The position numbers and the translations under genes were made by a program. The notes below the pieces were generated by a model. The model was not told the origin of the DNA. It saw only the letters and a program-made list of their open reading frames with translations, and did no database searches. From the NCBI RefSeq assembly GCF_011759585.1, contig NZ_JAAOYV010000001.1, forward strand, positions 1,116,001 through 1,180,000: a stretch of 64,000 nucleotides of DNA, given 5' to 3'. Shown piece by piece: positions 26,808 through 38,143 of this stretch (within the stretch, counting starts at the first letter, position 1; each line of letters begins with the position of its first letter). The DNA comes from Frigoribacterium endophyticum (lineage in GTDB: Bacteria > Actinomycetota > Actinomycetes > Actinomycetales > Microbacteriaceae).

Positions 26808-27722
26808 ATGCACGACCCCGCCGGCCTCTACGACCTCGCCCCCGACTCCCACGACGTGCCCGAGGGCCTGCCGCTCGTCGCGGGGCTCACCGGCTTCGCC
26901 GACGCGGGCTCCGCCGTCAGCCAGCTCGGGCAGTACGTGCTCGACACCCTCGACCACACCCTCGTCGCGACCTTCGACCCCGACGAGCTCCTCGACTACC
27001 GGGCCCGACGTCCGGTGTTCACCTTCGACCAGGACCACGTCGCCGAGATCACGACCTCCCCGCTGTCGCTGCACCTCGTGCAGGACGACGTGGGGCAGCC
27101 GTTCCTCTTCCTCTCCGGGTTCGAGCCCGACTTCCAGTGGCAGCGCTTCACGGCGGCGGTGGTGGGCCTGGTCGAGCGGTACCGCGTGTCGACGACGACG
27201 TGGGTGCACTCGATCCCCATGCCCGTGCCGCACACCCGCCCGCTCGGGGTCACGGTCAGCGGCAACCGGGCCGACCTCATCGAGACCCTCTCCGTCTGGA
27301 AGCCCGTGACGCAGGCGCCCGCCAACGCCCTCCACCTGATCGAGAAGCGGCTGCACGACGACGGCCACCCGACGGCAGGCTTCGTCCTCCTGGTGCCGCA
27401 CTACCTGGCCGACACCGAGTTCCCCGACGCGGCCGTGACCGCGCTCTCGAGCATCAGCGCGGCCACCGGACTGATCTTCCCGACCGACCGCCTCCGCACC
27501 GAGGGGCGCGACTTCCTCGTGAAGGTCGACGAGCAGGTGCACGGCAACCAGGAGCTGTCGCGGCTCGTGACGACCCTGGAAGAGCGCCACGACACGTACA
27601 TGGAGGGCAACCCCCTGCCGTCGCCCCTCACCGACCAGGACGGCCAGGTCCCGTCGGCCGACGCCCTGGCGGCCGAGCTCGAGAAGTTCCTCGCGACGCG
27701 CCGCCCCGACGACGAGGGCTGA
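26808..27722 (+). CDS. PAC2 family protein
   Basis: The product is 304 aa from ATG 26808; an upstream GTG lies inside the -10 box and is rejected. It matches the PAC2 family of actinobacteria: PLVAGLTGFADAGSAVSQL, LLDYRARRPVFTFD, PFLFLSGFEPDFQWQRFTAAV, VSTTTWVHSIPMPVPHTRPLGVT, GFVLLVPHYLADTEFPDAA and the HDTYMEGNPLPSPL tail. The archaeal and eukaryotic relatives are proteasome-assembly chaperones; the role of the bacterial proteins is not established. No proteasome gene is visible in the window. No membrane segment or signal peptide. Confidence 0.9.
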   Translation: MHDPAGLYDLAPDSHDVPEGLPLVAGLTGFADAGSAVSQLGQYVLDTLDHTLVATFDPDELLDYRARRPVFTFDQDHVAEITTSPLSLHLVQDDVGQPFLFLSGFEPDFQWQRFTAAVVGLVERYRVSTTTWVHSIPMPVPHTRPLGVTVSGNRADLIETLSVWKPVTQAPANALHLIEKRLHDDGHPTAGFVLLVPHYLADTEFPDAAVTALSSISAATGLIFPTDRLRTEGRDFLVKVDEQVHGNQELSRLVTTLEERHDTYMEGNPLPSPLTDQDGQVPSADALAAELEKFLATRRPDDEG

Positions 27723-27756
27723 CTCCCGCTCCGTGCCGGGGGAGGAGCGGGTCGGG

Positions 27757-27762
27757 TAGGTT
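27757..27762 (+). promoter_or_regulatory. -10 box TAGGTT, leaderless-type
   Basis: TAGGTT ends 6 bases before the GTG at 27769 and supports that start for the transporter gene. Confidence 0.45.
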
Positions 27763-27768
27763 CGTCGG

Positions 27769-29118
27769 GTGAACTCCGCGCGTGCCTGGCTGGTCTGGGG
27801 CACCGCCGTCCTCGCGTACGTGGTCGCCGTGCTCCAACGGTCCTCCCTCGGCGTCTCGGGCGTCGAGGCCCAGCAGCTCTTCGGCATCTCTGCCGCCACC
27901 CTCTCCACGCTCGCCGTCGTGCAGCTCGCCGTCTACGCCGGGCTGCAGATCCCGGTCGGCGTCATGCTCGACCGCGTCGGGCCCAAGGCCCTGATCGTGA
28001 CGGGCGGCGTCCTCCTTGCAGTGGGGCAGGGCGTGGTCGCCCTGTCCCCGCCCGTGATCGGCGTGGCCGTGGTCGGTCGCGTCCTGGTGGGGGCCGGCGA
28101 CGCGATGACGTTCATCTCGGTGATGCGGCTCCTGCCGGCCTGGTTCCGCGGGCCGATCCTGCCGCAGGTCTCACAGTGGACGGGCAACATCGGCCAGGCC
28201 GGGCAGGTGCTCTCGGCCCTGCCCCTGTCGCTCGTGCTGCACTCCGCGGGCTGGTCGCCCGCCTTCCTCAGCGCCGCGGCGCTCTCCGTGCTCGCGGTCG
28301 TCCTCGTCGTCGCCGTCGTCAGCGAGTCCCCGGAGGGCCGCGACCGCGACCGCGCCGTGCTCACCTGGCGCGAGGCGGGCCGGCAGCTCGGCGAGAGCGT
28401 GAAGCGGCCGGGCACCCGCCTCGGCTTCTGGTCGCACTTCGTGACGCAGTCGTCGGGCACCGTCTTCTCCCTCCTCTGGGGCGTGCCCTTCCTCGTGGGC
28501 GGGCTGGGCTTCACGAGCGGACAGGCCTCGGGCCTCCTCACCGTGCTCGTCGTGTCGGGCGTCGTGGCCGGGCCGGTGCTCGGCGTCCTGATGGCGCGCT
28601 TCCCGCTGCGCCGCTCGGCGCTGGTGCTGGGCATCGTGACCGTGCTCGGCGTCGTCTGGACGGTGCTGCTGGCCTGGCCCGGGGTGCCCCCGCAGTGGAT
28701 GGCGGTCGTCCTGGTCGTGGCCCTCGGCGTGGGAGGGCCCGGCTCGATCATCGGCTTCGACTTCGCCCGCACGTTCAACCCCCTGCGCAGCCTGGGCGTC
28801 GCGAACGGGGTGGTCAACGTCGGGGGCTTCCTCGCGAGCTTCGTCATGATGTTCCTCATCGGCGTCGTCCTCGACCAGGTGGACGCCGCACGGGTGGCGT
28901 CCGGGCAGCCGAGCGACCTCTTCGCGTTCGACTCCTTCCGGGTGGCCTTCCTGGTGCAGTACGTGGTCGTGGGCGGCGGGGTGGTCGGCCTGCTCCTCGC
29001 CCGCCGCGGCACGCGTCGTCGCCTGCACCTCGAGGAGGGGATCCAGGTCGCTCCGCTCTGGGTCGCGCTCGACCGCCGCTGGCGCGAGGCGCGGCGTCGG
29101 CGGCGAGGTGGCGCCTGA
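27769..29118 (+). CDS. Major facilitator superfamily transporter
   Basis: The product is 449 aa with GTG start and about twelve hydrophobic segments in two halves. LDRVGPKALIVTGG between helices 2 and 3 is the MFS loop motif (D-R-x-G-x-K/R), and GRVLVGAGDAMTFISVMRL is the helix-4 segment. The second half repeats the layout with ARFPLRRSALVLGIV. The C-terminus ends in a basic tail. Substrate cannot be told; the pattern resembles nitrate/nitrite-like or sugar-phosphate-like MFS members only vaguely. It stands alone between PAC2 and sigA. Confidence 0.85.
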   Translation: MNSARAWLVWGTAVLAYVVAVLQRSSLGVSGVEAQQLFGISAATLSTLAVVQLAVYAGLQIPVGVMLDRVGPKALIVTGGVLLAVGQGVVALSPPVIGVAVVGRVLVGAGDAMTFISVMRLLPAWFRGPILPQVSQWTGNIGQAGQVLSALPLSLVLHSAGWSPAFLSAAALSVLAVVLVVAVVSESPEGRDRDRAVLTWREAGRQLGESVKRPGTRLGFWSHFVTQSSGTVFSLLWGVPFLVGGLGFTSGQASGLLTVLVVSGVVAGPVLGVLMARFPLRRSALVLGIVTVLGVVWTVLLAWPGVPPQWMAVVLVVALGVGGPGSIIGFDFARTFNPLRSLGVANGVVNVGGFLASFVMMFLIGVVLDQVDAARVASGQPSDLFAFDSFRVAFLVQYVVVGGGVVGLLLARRGTRRRLHLEEGIQVAPLWVALDRRWREARRRRRGGA

Positions 29119-29479
29119 CGCACGGGCGTCCGCCGAGGGCGCACCGCGGGGGCGCCCGCGTGTCGAACGGCTCGCCCGGGCCGTGCAATAATGGTCGAAG
29201 GACCCGTTCGTGTCCTCGCACACCGTCCGCCGTGAGGCGCGTCACCGCGAGGACTTGACATGGGTCCTAGTACTGCCCGAAATCCTGCACCATCTCCCGC
29301 GCGCCCCGTGGCGTGCGAGACCACAGCGACATCGGCCCGCCACCAGGGCCGATCCGGTCGGCCCGCCCCGCGGGCCGTCCGCCCAGAAGCAAGGCCGACC
29401 GACGTCAGGGCGCCGGTCGACACGTCGAGACGCCGCGCCGCAGCCTCCCCGACGCAACCGACGATCGAAAGGTGTTCGC
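29119..29479 (+). promoter_or_regulatory. 361-base upstream region of sigA with two promoter candidates
   Basis: No gene is visible here. One candidate promoter has an extended -10 (TGCAATAAT ending at 29192) with a weak TCGAAC 18 bases before it. The other has a consensus -35 TTGACA at 29255-29260, but the best -10 at 17 bases is only CGAAAT (29278-29283). Either could drive sigA. An AAAGG ribosome site at 29469-29472 precedes the ATG at 29480. Confidence 0.4.
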
Positions 29480-30772
29480 ATGGCTACTCGCAGCAAGGCG
29501 ACCACGGCCGCCCCGGCCGTGTCCGACGAGGGGACCGAGCCCGTGTCCCCGGCCACGGAGGCGGCCGAGACCGCCGCCGCGGCCCCCGCCAAGAAGGCCC
29601 CGGCCCGCAAGGCCCCCGCGAAGAAGGCCCCGGCCAAGAAGGCTCCCGCGAAGTCGACGAAGGCGGCGGCCGGCGAGGACGCCCCCGACGACGAGGCCGA
29701 GGTCGAGCCCGTCGAGGTTCCCGCCGACACCGAGGCCGACGCCGCCGACGAGACCGAGGGCGACGCCCCCGCGAAGGCTCCCGAGGTGCTGCCCACCGGT
29801 GCCCTCGTCATCTCGCAGGACGACGACGACGAGATGCCGGTCTACTCGACCACCATCACCGGTGCGACGGCCGACCCCGTCAAGGACTACCTGAAGCAGA
29901 TCGGCAAGGTCGCCCTCCTCAACGCCGCCGAGGAGGTCGAGCTGGCGATGCGGATCGAGGCCGGCCTCTTCGCGGAGGACAAGCTCTCGCACAGCACGGG
30001 CCTCAGCAAGGAGCTCGAGCGCGAGCTCCGCTGGGTCGCCCGCGACGGGCAGCGGGCCAAGAGCCACCTGCTCGGCGCGAACCTCCGCCTCGTCGTGAGC
30101 CTCGCCAAGCGCTACACCGGTCGCGGCATGCAGTTCCTCGACCTCATCCAGGAGGGCAACCTGGGCCTGATCCGTGCCGTCGAGAAGTTCGACTACACGA
30201 AGGGCTTCAAGTTCAGCACCTACGCGACGTGGTGGATCCGCCAGGCCATCACCCGCGCCATGGCCGACCAGGCCCGCACCATCCGCATCCCCGTCCACAT
30301 GGTCGAGGTCATCAACAAGCTGGCCCGCGTGCAGCGGCAGATGCTGCAGGACCTCGGTCGCGAGCCCACGCCCGAGGAGCTCTCCCGTGAGCTGGACATG
30401 ACGCCCGAGAAGGTCGTCGAGGTCCAGAAGTACGGCCGCGAGCCCATCTCGCTGCACACGCCCCTCGGCGAGGACGGCGACAGCGAGTTCGGCGACCTCA
30501 TCGAGGACACCGAGGCGGTCGTCCCGGCCGACGCGGTCGGCTTCACCATGCTGCAGAAGCAGCTGGAGTCGCTGCTCGACAGCCTCTCCGAGCGCGAGGC
30601 GGGCGTCATCCGCATGCGCTTCGGCCTCGGAGACGGGATGCCGAAGACGCTCGACCAGATCGGCGACACCTTCGGCGTGACGCGCGAGCGCATCCGCCAG
30701 ATCGAGTCGAAGACGATGGCCAAGCTCCGCCACCCGTCCCGGTCGCAGTCGCTCCGCGACTACCTCGAGTAG
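29480..30772 (+). CDS. sigA: Primary RNA polymerase sigma factor
   Basis: The product is 430 aa. The first 100 residues are Lys/Ala/Pro-rich with KKAPA repeats and then acidic, as in HrdB/SigA of actinobacteria. Region 1.2 follows ([20 protein letters not shown]), then region 2 with [43 protein letters not shown] and [16 protein letters not shown] (-10 recognition), region 3, and region 4 with [15 protein letters not shown] and the helix-turn-helix [20 protein letters not shown] (-35 recognition). It is the housekeeping sigma factor. It lies 4 bases before murT, which may be co-transcribed. Confidence 0.97.
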   Translation: MATRSKATTAAPAVSDEGTEPVSPATEAAETAAAAPAKKAPARKAPAKKAPAKKAPAKSTKAAAGEDAPDDEAEVEPVEVPADTEADAADETEGDAPAKAPEVLPTGALVISQDDDDEMPVYSTTITGATADPVKDYLKQIGKVALLNAAEEVELAMRIEAGLFAEDKLSHSTGLSKELERELRWVARDGQRAKSHLLGANLRLVVSLAKRYTGRGMQFLDLIQEGNLGLIRAVEKFDYTKGFKFSTYATWWIRQAITRAMADQARTIRIPVHMVEVINKLARVQRQMLQDLGREPTPEELSRELDMTPEKVVEVQKYGREPISLHTPLGEDGDSEFGDLIEDTEAVVPADAVGFTMLQKQLESLLDSLSEREAGVIRMRFGLGDGMPKTLDQIGDTFGVTRERIRQIESKTMAKLRHPSRSQSLRDYLE

Positions 30773-30776
30773 ACCC

Positions 30777-32036
30777 GTGAAGTACGTCATCCCCGTCCTG
30801 GCCGGGCGCCTGGTCCGTGCCGCGGCCCGGCTCCGCGGCGGCGGCTCGGCCTACCCGGGCCGCACTGTCCTGACGCTGGCGCCGGACTTCCTCAGCCACG
30901 TCGCGTCGCAGTTCGAGCAGGGCGTCGTCTTCGTGCTCGGCTCCAACGGCAAGTCGACGACGACGATGATGCTGACGGAGACGCTGCGGGCCCACGGCCT
31001 CTCGGTCTTCACCAACCCGACCGGGGCCAACCTGCCCCAGGGCATCGCGTCGGCCTTCCTCCGCGAGGTGACGGTGACCGGCCGTGTCAAGCACGACATC
31101 GGCGTGATCGAGGTCGACGAGGCCTTCGCGGTCGAGCTGACCCGGTCGCTGCACCCCTCGACGGTGCTGATGCTCAACGTCCAGGTCGACCAGCTCTACC
31201 GCTTCTTCGAGACGGAGCGCGTCGGCACGATGATGACCGACACGGCCGCGCTGGCGACCACCGCCGTGGTCACGAACCGCGACGACCAGCACCTCGCGCC
31301 CTACGAGGCACGCCCGGGGCAGACCGTCACCCGCTTCGGCGCGGCCCCCGACGTCGTCGAGGCGTCGCCCAACGGCCTGCAGAACGCCCACGACTTCAGC
31401 CGCGAGGCCGACGGCGGGCGGTCGGCCGACAGCGAGGTCCTCTCGCTCTCCGGCGACCGAGCCACCATCTCGGTCGGCGGCACCACGGTCGAGGTCAGGC
31501 TGCCCGCCCGCGGCCTGCACTACGCCGTCGACGCCGCGGCGGCGCTGCAGACCGCCTCGGTCGTCCTCGGCCGACCCGTCGACCCGGCCGCCGTCAGCCG
31601 GGCGTTCGAGTCGATGAAGCCGGCTTACGGGCGGGGCGAGCGCATGTCGCTCGGCGCCGATGAGGCGGAGTTCATCATGTTTAAGAACGCCGCGAGCCTC
31701 CAGCTGAACCTCGACGCCCTGCCGCAGGACGTCGAGCAGGTCATGCTGGCGATCGACGAGGGCACCCCCGACATCTCGTGGATCTACGACATCGACTTCT
31801 CGCACCTCGACCACGTCGACGTGCTGGCCGGTGCCAAGGCCTGGCAGCTCGCGCTCCGTCTCGAGCACGACGGCATCCCCGTGCACGTCATCGAGGAGGA
31901 CATCTCGAAGGCCATCCGGCTCATGCGCCGGCTGCCCTCGCCGAGCGACCACACGAAGCACTTCGTGACGAACTACGAGCAGATGATGCTGGCCCGTCGA
32001 ATCCTCGGCCACCCCGACCTGGAGAAGACCGCGTGA
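30777..32036 (+). CDS. murT: MurT-like Mur ligase, lacking the cysteine ribbon
   Basis: The product is 419 aa. MurT with GatD normally amidates the alpha-carboxyl of D-Glu in lipid II. Seen: P-loop VLGSNGKSTTTMM (residues 54-66), FTNPTGANLPQGI, DIGVIEVDEAF and the C-terminal domain with MFKNAASLQLNLDA and DISWIYDIDF (332-341), so the ATP-dependent ligase core looks intact. The region after VVTNRDDQHLAPYE (residues 165-230), where usual MurT proteins have a ribbon with two cysteine pairs, contains none; I find no cysteine in the whole protein. It is coupled to the gatD-like gene (4-base overlap), whose glutaminase residues are also missing. It likely still activates a carboxyl group, but the amine donor may differ from glutamine. 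Confidence 0.88.
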   Translation: MKYVIPVLAGRLVRAAARLRGGGSAYPGRTVLTLAPDFLSHVASQFEQGVVFVLGSNGKSTTTMMLTETLRAHGLSVFTNPTGANLPQGIASAFLREVTVTGRVKHDIGVIEVDEAFAVELTRSLHPSTVLMLNVQVDQLYRFFETERVGTMMTDTAALATTAVVTNRDDQHLAPYEARPGQTVTRFGAAPDVVEASPNGLQNAHDFSREADGGRSADSEVLSLSGDRATISVGGTTVEVRLPARGLHYAVDAAAALQTASVVLGRPVDPAAVSRAFESMKPAYGRGERMSLGADEAEFIMFKNAASLQLNLDALPQDVEQVMLAIDEGTPDISWIYDIDFSHLDHVDVLAGAKAWQLALRLEHDGIPVHVIEEDISKAIRLMRRLPSPSDHTKHFVTNYEQMMLARRILGHPDLEKTA

Positions 32037-32788
32037 GCAGCGACACCCTCCGCCTCGTCCACCTCTACCCCGAGCAGCTCGGCGTCAGCGGCGACCGGGG
32101 CAACGTGACGGCCCTCGTCGAGCGCGCCCGCCGGGCCGGCATCGAGAGCGAGGTCCTCGAGTACAGGGTCGGCGACGCGGTCCCCACGGTCGCCGACGTC
32201 GTGCTCGTCGGCCACGGCCCGCTCTCGGGCGTCCGCGCCGTCAGCGAGGACGCACAGCGCCTCCGCGACGCGCTGGAGGGCTTCGCCGCGTCCGGCGTCC
32301 CCGTCGTCGGGGTGGGCGGCGGCATGGAGCTCCTCAGCCACGGCGTGCAGACGACGGAGGGCGAGACGGTGGTCGGCATCGGCTTCCTCCCCGGCACCGT
32401 CCGTCGGGGCGCGCCGCGCCGCACGAACTACTTCCAGGTCACGACCGAGCACCTCGGCGACCCGCTGACGCTCTTCGGCTTCGAGGACCACGCGGCGCAC
32501 GTCGAGCTCGACGCCGACGCGGAGGCGTTCGCCACCGTCGTCCACGGCGGCGGCAACGGCGACGGTCGCTCCGAGGGGATCCGGCGGGGCGCCTCCTTCG
32601 GCACGCAGCTCAAGGGCCCCCTGCTCCCGCTCAACCCGGCCCTGAGCGACCGCCTGCTGCGGGCAGCGCTCACGCGCCGGAGCATCTCGTACCACCCGTC
32701 GGCCGCGCACGCGAAGCTCGACGAGTACGCCGCGGCCTCGCAGCGCGTCATCCGCGACAACCTGGAGCGCTCGTTCAAGGCGATGTGA
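32033..32788 (+). CDS. gatD: GatD-like glutamine amidotransferase, catalytic Cys and His replaced
   Basis: The product is 251 aa from GTG 32033, overlapping the murT stop (GTGA), with GGAG 8 bases upstream. It aligns along its length with GatD: LYPEQLGVSGDRGNV at the start, GFEDHAAHVEL, EGIRRGASFGTQLKGPLLPLN near the end. In active GatD the nucleophile elbow reads ICGGYQ; here it is VGGGME, so Cys is Gly95. The catalytic His lies in GTYLHGP; here GTQLKGP gives Lys194. The GGGSD strand that helps bind glutamine is changed to GHGPL. A working glutaminase is therefore unlikely, although the gene is intact and coupled to murT. It may act as a structural or regulatory subunit. Confidence 0.88.
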   Translation: MSSDTLRLVHLYPEQLGVSGDRGNVTALVERARRAGIESEVLEYRVGDAVPTVADVVLVGHGPLSGVRAVSEDAQRLRDALEGFAASGVPVVGVGGGMELLSHGVQTTEGETVVGIGFLPGTVRRGAPRRTNYFQVTTEHLGDPLTLFGFEDHAAHVELDADAEAFATVVHGGGNGDGRSEGIRRGASFGTQLKGPLLPLNPALSDRLLRAALTRRSISYHPSAAHAKLDEYAAASQRVIRDNLERSFKAM

Positions 32789-32807
32789 CCCGAGCGCGGG
32801 CGACCGC

Positions 32808-32849
32808 ACGACGAAGGGCCCGTGCCGGGTGGCACGGGCCCTTCGTCGT
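32808..32849. terminator. Strong hairpin after murT-gatD
   Basis: A perfect 19-bp stem with GGGT loop (32808-32826 with 32831-32849) lies 19 bases after the gatD-like stop and 38 bases before the convergent DUF7455 gene's stop. No U-tract. Confidence 0.72.
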
Positions 32850-32887
32850 CACGGGCCGGGGCGTGCCCGGCCGGTAGTCGTGGGTGG

Positions 32888-33115
32888 TCAGCTCGCCGTG
32901 AGCTTGGCGCTCTCGTCGAGCCACTCGACGGCGTCGGGCTGCAGCTTGTCCTTGAACTTCGCGCCGTGGTGGGCGCAGAAGAGCAGTTCGCCGCTGGCCA
33001 TGGTCGCGCGGACGTAGGCCTGGGCTCCGCAGCTGTCGCAGCGGTCTGCGGCGCTGAGCTGGTACCGGGAGCCGAGCTCGTCGACGGCGGTGGTGTCGGT
33101 GGCCATCTGAGTCAT
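32888..33115 (-). CDS. DUF7455 small zinc-ribbon-like protein
   Basis: The product is 75 aa from ATG 33115, where AGGAGGAG lies 6-8 bases upstream; longer in-frame starts lack this. RYQLSAADRCDSCGAQAYVRA and GELLFCAHHGAKFKDKL give a CxxC plus C-His-His set fit for one zinc. The family is common in actinobacteria beside sigA and topoisomerase genes, and its function is unknown. It is divergent from parE. Confidence 0.85.
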   Translation of the reverse strand: MTQMATDTTAVDELGSRYQLSAADRCDSCGAQAYVRATMASGELLFCAHHGAKFKDKLQPDAVEWLDESAKLTAS

Positions 33116-33350
33116 GGGGTGCTCCTCCTGACGGTGGTGCTGTGGGTGGGTGACACTCATCAAAACACGCGCGCGGCGAGCACGGAGCACATTGCGCGGG
33201 ATTTCGCTCCGCGCGTAGCGGAACGGCCCCGGGAAGGGGGCCTCGCGGGTGTCGACCCGGCCGTATCGGGGGCTCTCGTTAAGATGGACCGAGCCCACCG
33301 CCTCCGGATCCCCCGGTCGACGCGGTCGGCTCAGCGTCAGGAGATCCCCG

Positions 33351-35447
33351 TTGGCCACGTCTGATTACTCGGCTCGACACCTTTCCGTCCTCGAGGGGCT
33401 CGAGGCGGTGCGCAAGCGACCCGGCATGTACATCGGGTCGACCGACTCCCGCGGGCTGATGCACTGCCTGTGGGAGATCATCGACAACTCCGTCGACGAG
33501 GCGCTCGGCGGCCACGGCGACGCCATCGACGTCGTCCTGCACGCCGACGACAGCGTCACCGTCCGCGACACCGCGCGCGGCATCCCCGTCGACATCGAGC
33601 CCAAGACCGGCCTCACGGGGGTCGAGGTCGTCTTCACCAAGCTGCACGCCGGCGGCAAGTTCGGCGGTGGCTCGTACGCCTCCTCGGGCGGCCTGCACGG
33701 CGTCGGCGCCTCCGTCGTGAACGCCCTGTCGGAGCGGCTCGACGTCGAGGTCGACCGCGACGGCGTCACCTGGGCGATGTCGTTCCGCCGCGGGGAGCCC
33801 GGCACGTTCGACGACTCCGGCGAGCCGACGCCCGACGCGCCCTTCACGCCGTTCGTCTCCGGCAGCGTGCTGCGCCGGGTCGGGAAGGTGAAGAAGGGCG
33901 TGACGGGCACGCGCATCCGCTACTGGGCCGACCGCCAGATCTTCACCCGCGGCGCGAGCTTCCAGCCCGACGAGCTGTTCGGGCGGGCCCGCCAGACGGC
34001 CTTCCTCATCCCCGGCCTGTCGCTGCGCATCCGTGACGAGCGGCCCGGCTCGCTGACCGACGGCGGCTTCCCCTCCGAGAGCACCTTCCGCTTCGACGGC
34101 GGCATCAGCGAGTTCGTCGAGTTCCTGGCGCCCGACACGGCCGTGACCGACACCTGGCGGATGACGGGCCGGGGGAGCTACACCGAGACCGTGCCCGTGC
34201 TGACCGAGGGCGGTGCCATGGTCGCCACCGAGCTCGAGCGCGAGTGCGAGGTCGACATCGCGCTGCGCTGGGGCAGCGGCTACGAGACGGTCTTCCGCAG
34301 CTACGTCAACATCATCGCGACGCCCAAGGGCGGCTCGCACCAGGCCGGCTTCGAGGCGGGCCTGCTGAAGTTCCTCCGGCAGCAGGTCGAGGCGAACGCC
34401 CGTCGACTCAAGGTCGGCACCGACAAGGTCGAGAAGGACGACGTGCTGGCGGGGCTGACCGCGGTGCTCACCGTGCGCCTCCCCGAGCCGCAGTTCGAGG
34501 GCCAGACGAAGGAGATCCTCGGCACCCCCGCCGTGCGGGCGATCGTCGCCGGCGTCGTGGCCGACCAGTTCGGCGAGCTCTTCGGCTCGTCGCGCCGGGA
34601 GGACAAGGCGCAGACGGCGCTCGTGCTCGACAAGGTCGTCGCCGAGATGAAGTCCCGCATCGCCGCTCGGGCCCACAAGGAGACGCAGCGGCGCAAGAAC
34701 GCGCTCGAGAACAGCTCGCTGCCCGCCAAGCTGGTCGACTGCCGGTCCAACGACGTCGCGAACAGCGAGCTCTTCATCGTCGAGGGCGACTCGGCCCTCG
34801 GCACGGCCAAGCTGGCCCGCGACAGCGAGTTCCAGGCGCTGCTGCCCATCCGCGGCAAGATCCTCAACGTGCAGAAGGCCTCGGTCAGCGACATGCTCTC
34901 CAACGTCGAGTGCGCGTCGATCATCCAGGTGCTCGGGGCGGGGTCGGGGCGGTCGTTCGACCTCGACGCGGCGCGCTACGGCAAGGTCATCATCATGAGC
35001 GACGCCGACGTCGACGGAGCCCACATCCGGACGCTGCTGCTCACGCTCTTCTTCCGGTACATGCGCCCGATGATCGAGCAGGGGCGCGTCTTCGCGGCCG
35101 TGCCTCCCCTCCACCGGGTCGTGGCCATCAACGCCGGCAGCAAGCCGAACCAGACCATCTACACGTACTCCGAGCAGGAGCTGAAGGGGGTGCTGGCGGG
35201 TCTCCGCCGGAGCGGCAAGCGCTACCAGGACCCGATCCAGCGCTACAAGGGCCTCGGCGAGATGGACGCCGAGCAGCTCGCGACCACCACGATGGACCGC
35301 AAGGGGCGCATGCTGCGCCGGGTCAGGGTCGACGACGCGGAGAACGCGGCGCGGGTCTTCGAGCTGCTGATGGGCAACGACGTGGCCCCCCGCAAGGAGT
35401 TCATCATCGACGGGGCCGGCCTCAGCCGCGACCGCATCGACGTCTGA
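33351..35447 (+). CDS. parE: DNA topoisomerase IV subunit B
   Basis: The product is 698 aa from TTG 33351 (AGGAG 7 bases upstream). A TAAGAT -10 box at 33280-33285 would give a leader of about 60 bases. The GHKL ATPase domain shows RKRPGMYIGSTD, EIIDNSVDEAL (catalytic Glu and Asn), DTARGIPVDIEPKTG, and KLHAGGKFGGGSYASSGGLHGVG. The transducer follows, then the TOPRIM domain with ELFIVEGDSALGTA, LLPIRGKILNV, IIMSDADVDGAHIRTLLL and YKGLGEMDAEQL. Together with ParC it decatenates chromosomes. GyrB is similar; the pairing with the convergent parC gene decides for ParE. Confidence 0.93.
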   Translation: MATSDYSARHLSVLEGLEAVRKRPGMYIGSTDSRGLMHCLWEIIDNSVDEALGGHGDAIDVVLHADDSVTVRDTARGIPVDIEPKTGLTGVEVVFTKLHAGGKFGGGSYASSGGLHGVGASVVNALSERLDVEVDRDGVTWAMSFRRGEPGTFDDSGEPTPDAPFTPFVSGSVLRRVGKVKKGVTGTRIRYWADRQIFTRGASFQPDELFGRARQTAFLIPGLSLRIRDERPGSLTDGGFPSESTFRFDGGISEFVEFLAPDTAVTDTWRMTGRGSYTETVPVLTEGGAMVATELERECEVDIALRWGSGYETVFRSYVNIIATPKGGSHQAGFEAGLLKFLRQQVEANARRLKVGTDKVEKDDVLAGLTAVLTVRLPEPQFEGQTKEILGTPAVRAIVAGVVADQFGELFGSSRREDKAQTALVLDKVVAEMKSRIAARAHKETQRRKNALENSSLPAKLVDCRSNDVANSELFIVEGDSALGTAKLARDSEFQALLPIRGKILNVQKASVSDMLSNVECASIIQVLGAGSGRSFDLDAARYGKVIIMSDADVDGAHIRTLLLTLFFRYMRPMIEQGRVFAAVPPLHRVVAINAGSKPNQTIYTYSEQELKGVLAGLRRSGKRYQDPIQRYKGLGEMDAEQLATTTMDRKGRMLRRVRVDDAENAARVFELLMGNDVAPRKEFIIDGAGLSRDRIDV

Positions 35448-35528
35448 CGCCGCCGCCGGGGTCGGCCCGACCGCTCGCCGCGGGGGAGCCCCGCCGGCCT
35501 GGCCGGGCCGGTGGCTGCCCGTCGTCGG

Positions 35529-38042
<2,514 letters not shown>

Positions 38043-38130
38043 GCACTTCTCGGGGGAAGGAGGCGCGGGGCGCCTCGGCGGGGCCGGCACCCGGCTGCGG
38101 GGCGGCGGGACCGGCCAGACGGCGCTGTGC

Positions 38131-38136
38131 CAGACT
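38131..38136 (+). promoter_or_regulatory. -10 box CAGACT, leaderless-type
   Basis: CAGACT ends 7 bases before ATG 38144. The same bases read CAGTCT (38137-38132) on the minus strand, a possible -10 for parC with a leader of about 80 bases. Confidence 0.35.
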
Positions 38137-38143
38137 GGTGCCG

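Noticed and set aside
31373-31470. Intact MurT cysteine ribbon
   Set aside because: No cysteine exists in this region or elsewhere in the protein, so a zinc ribbon cannot be claimed.
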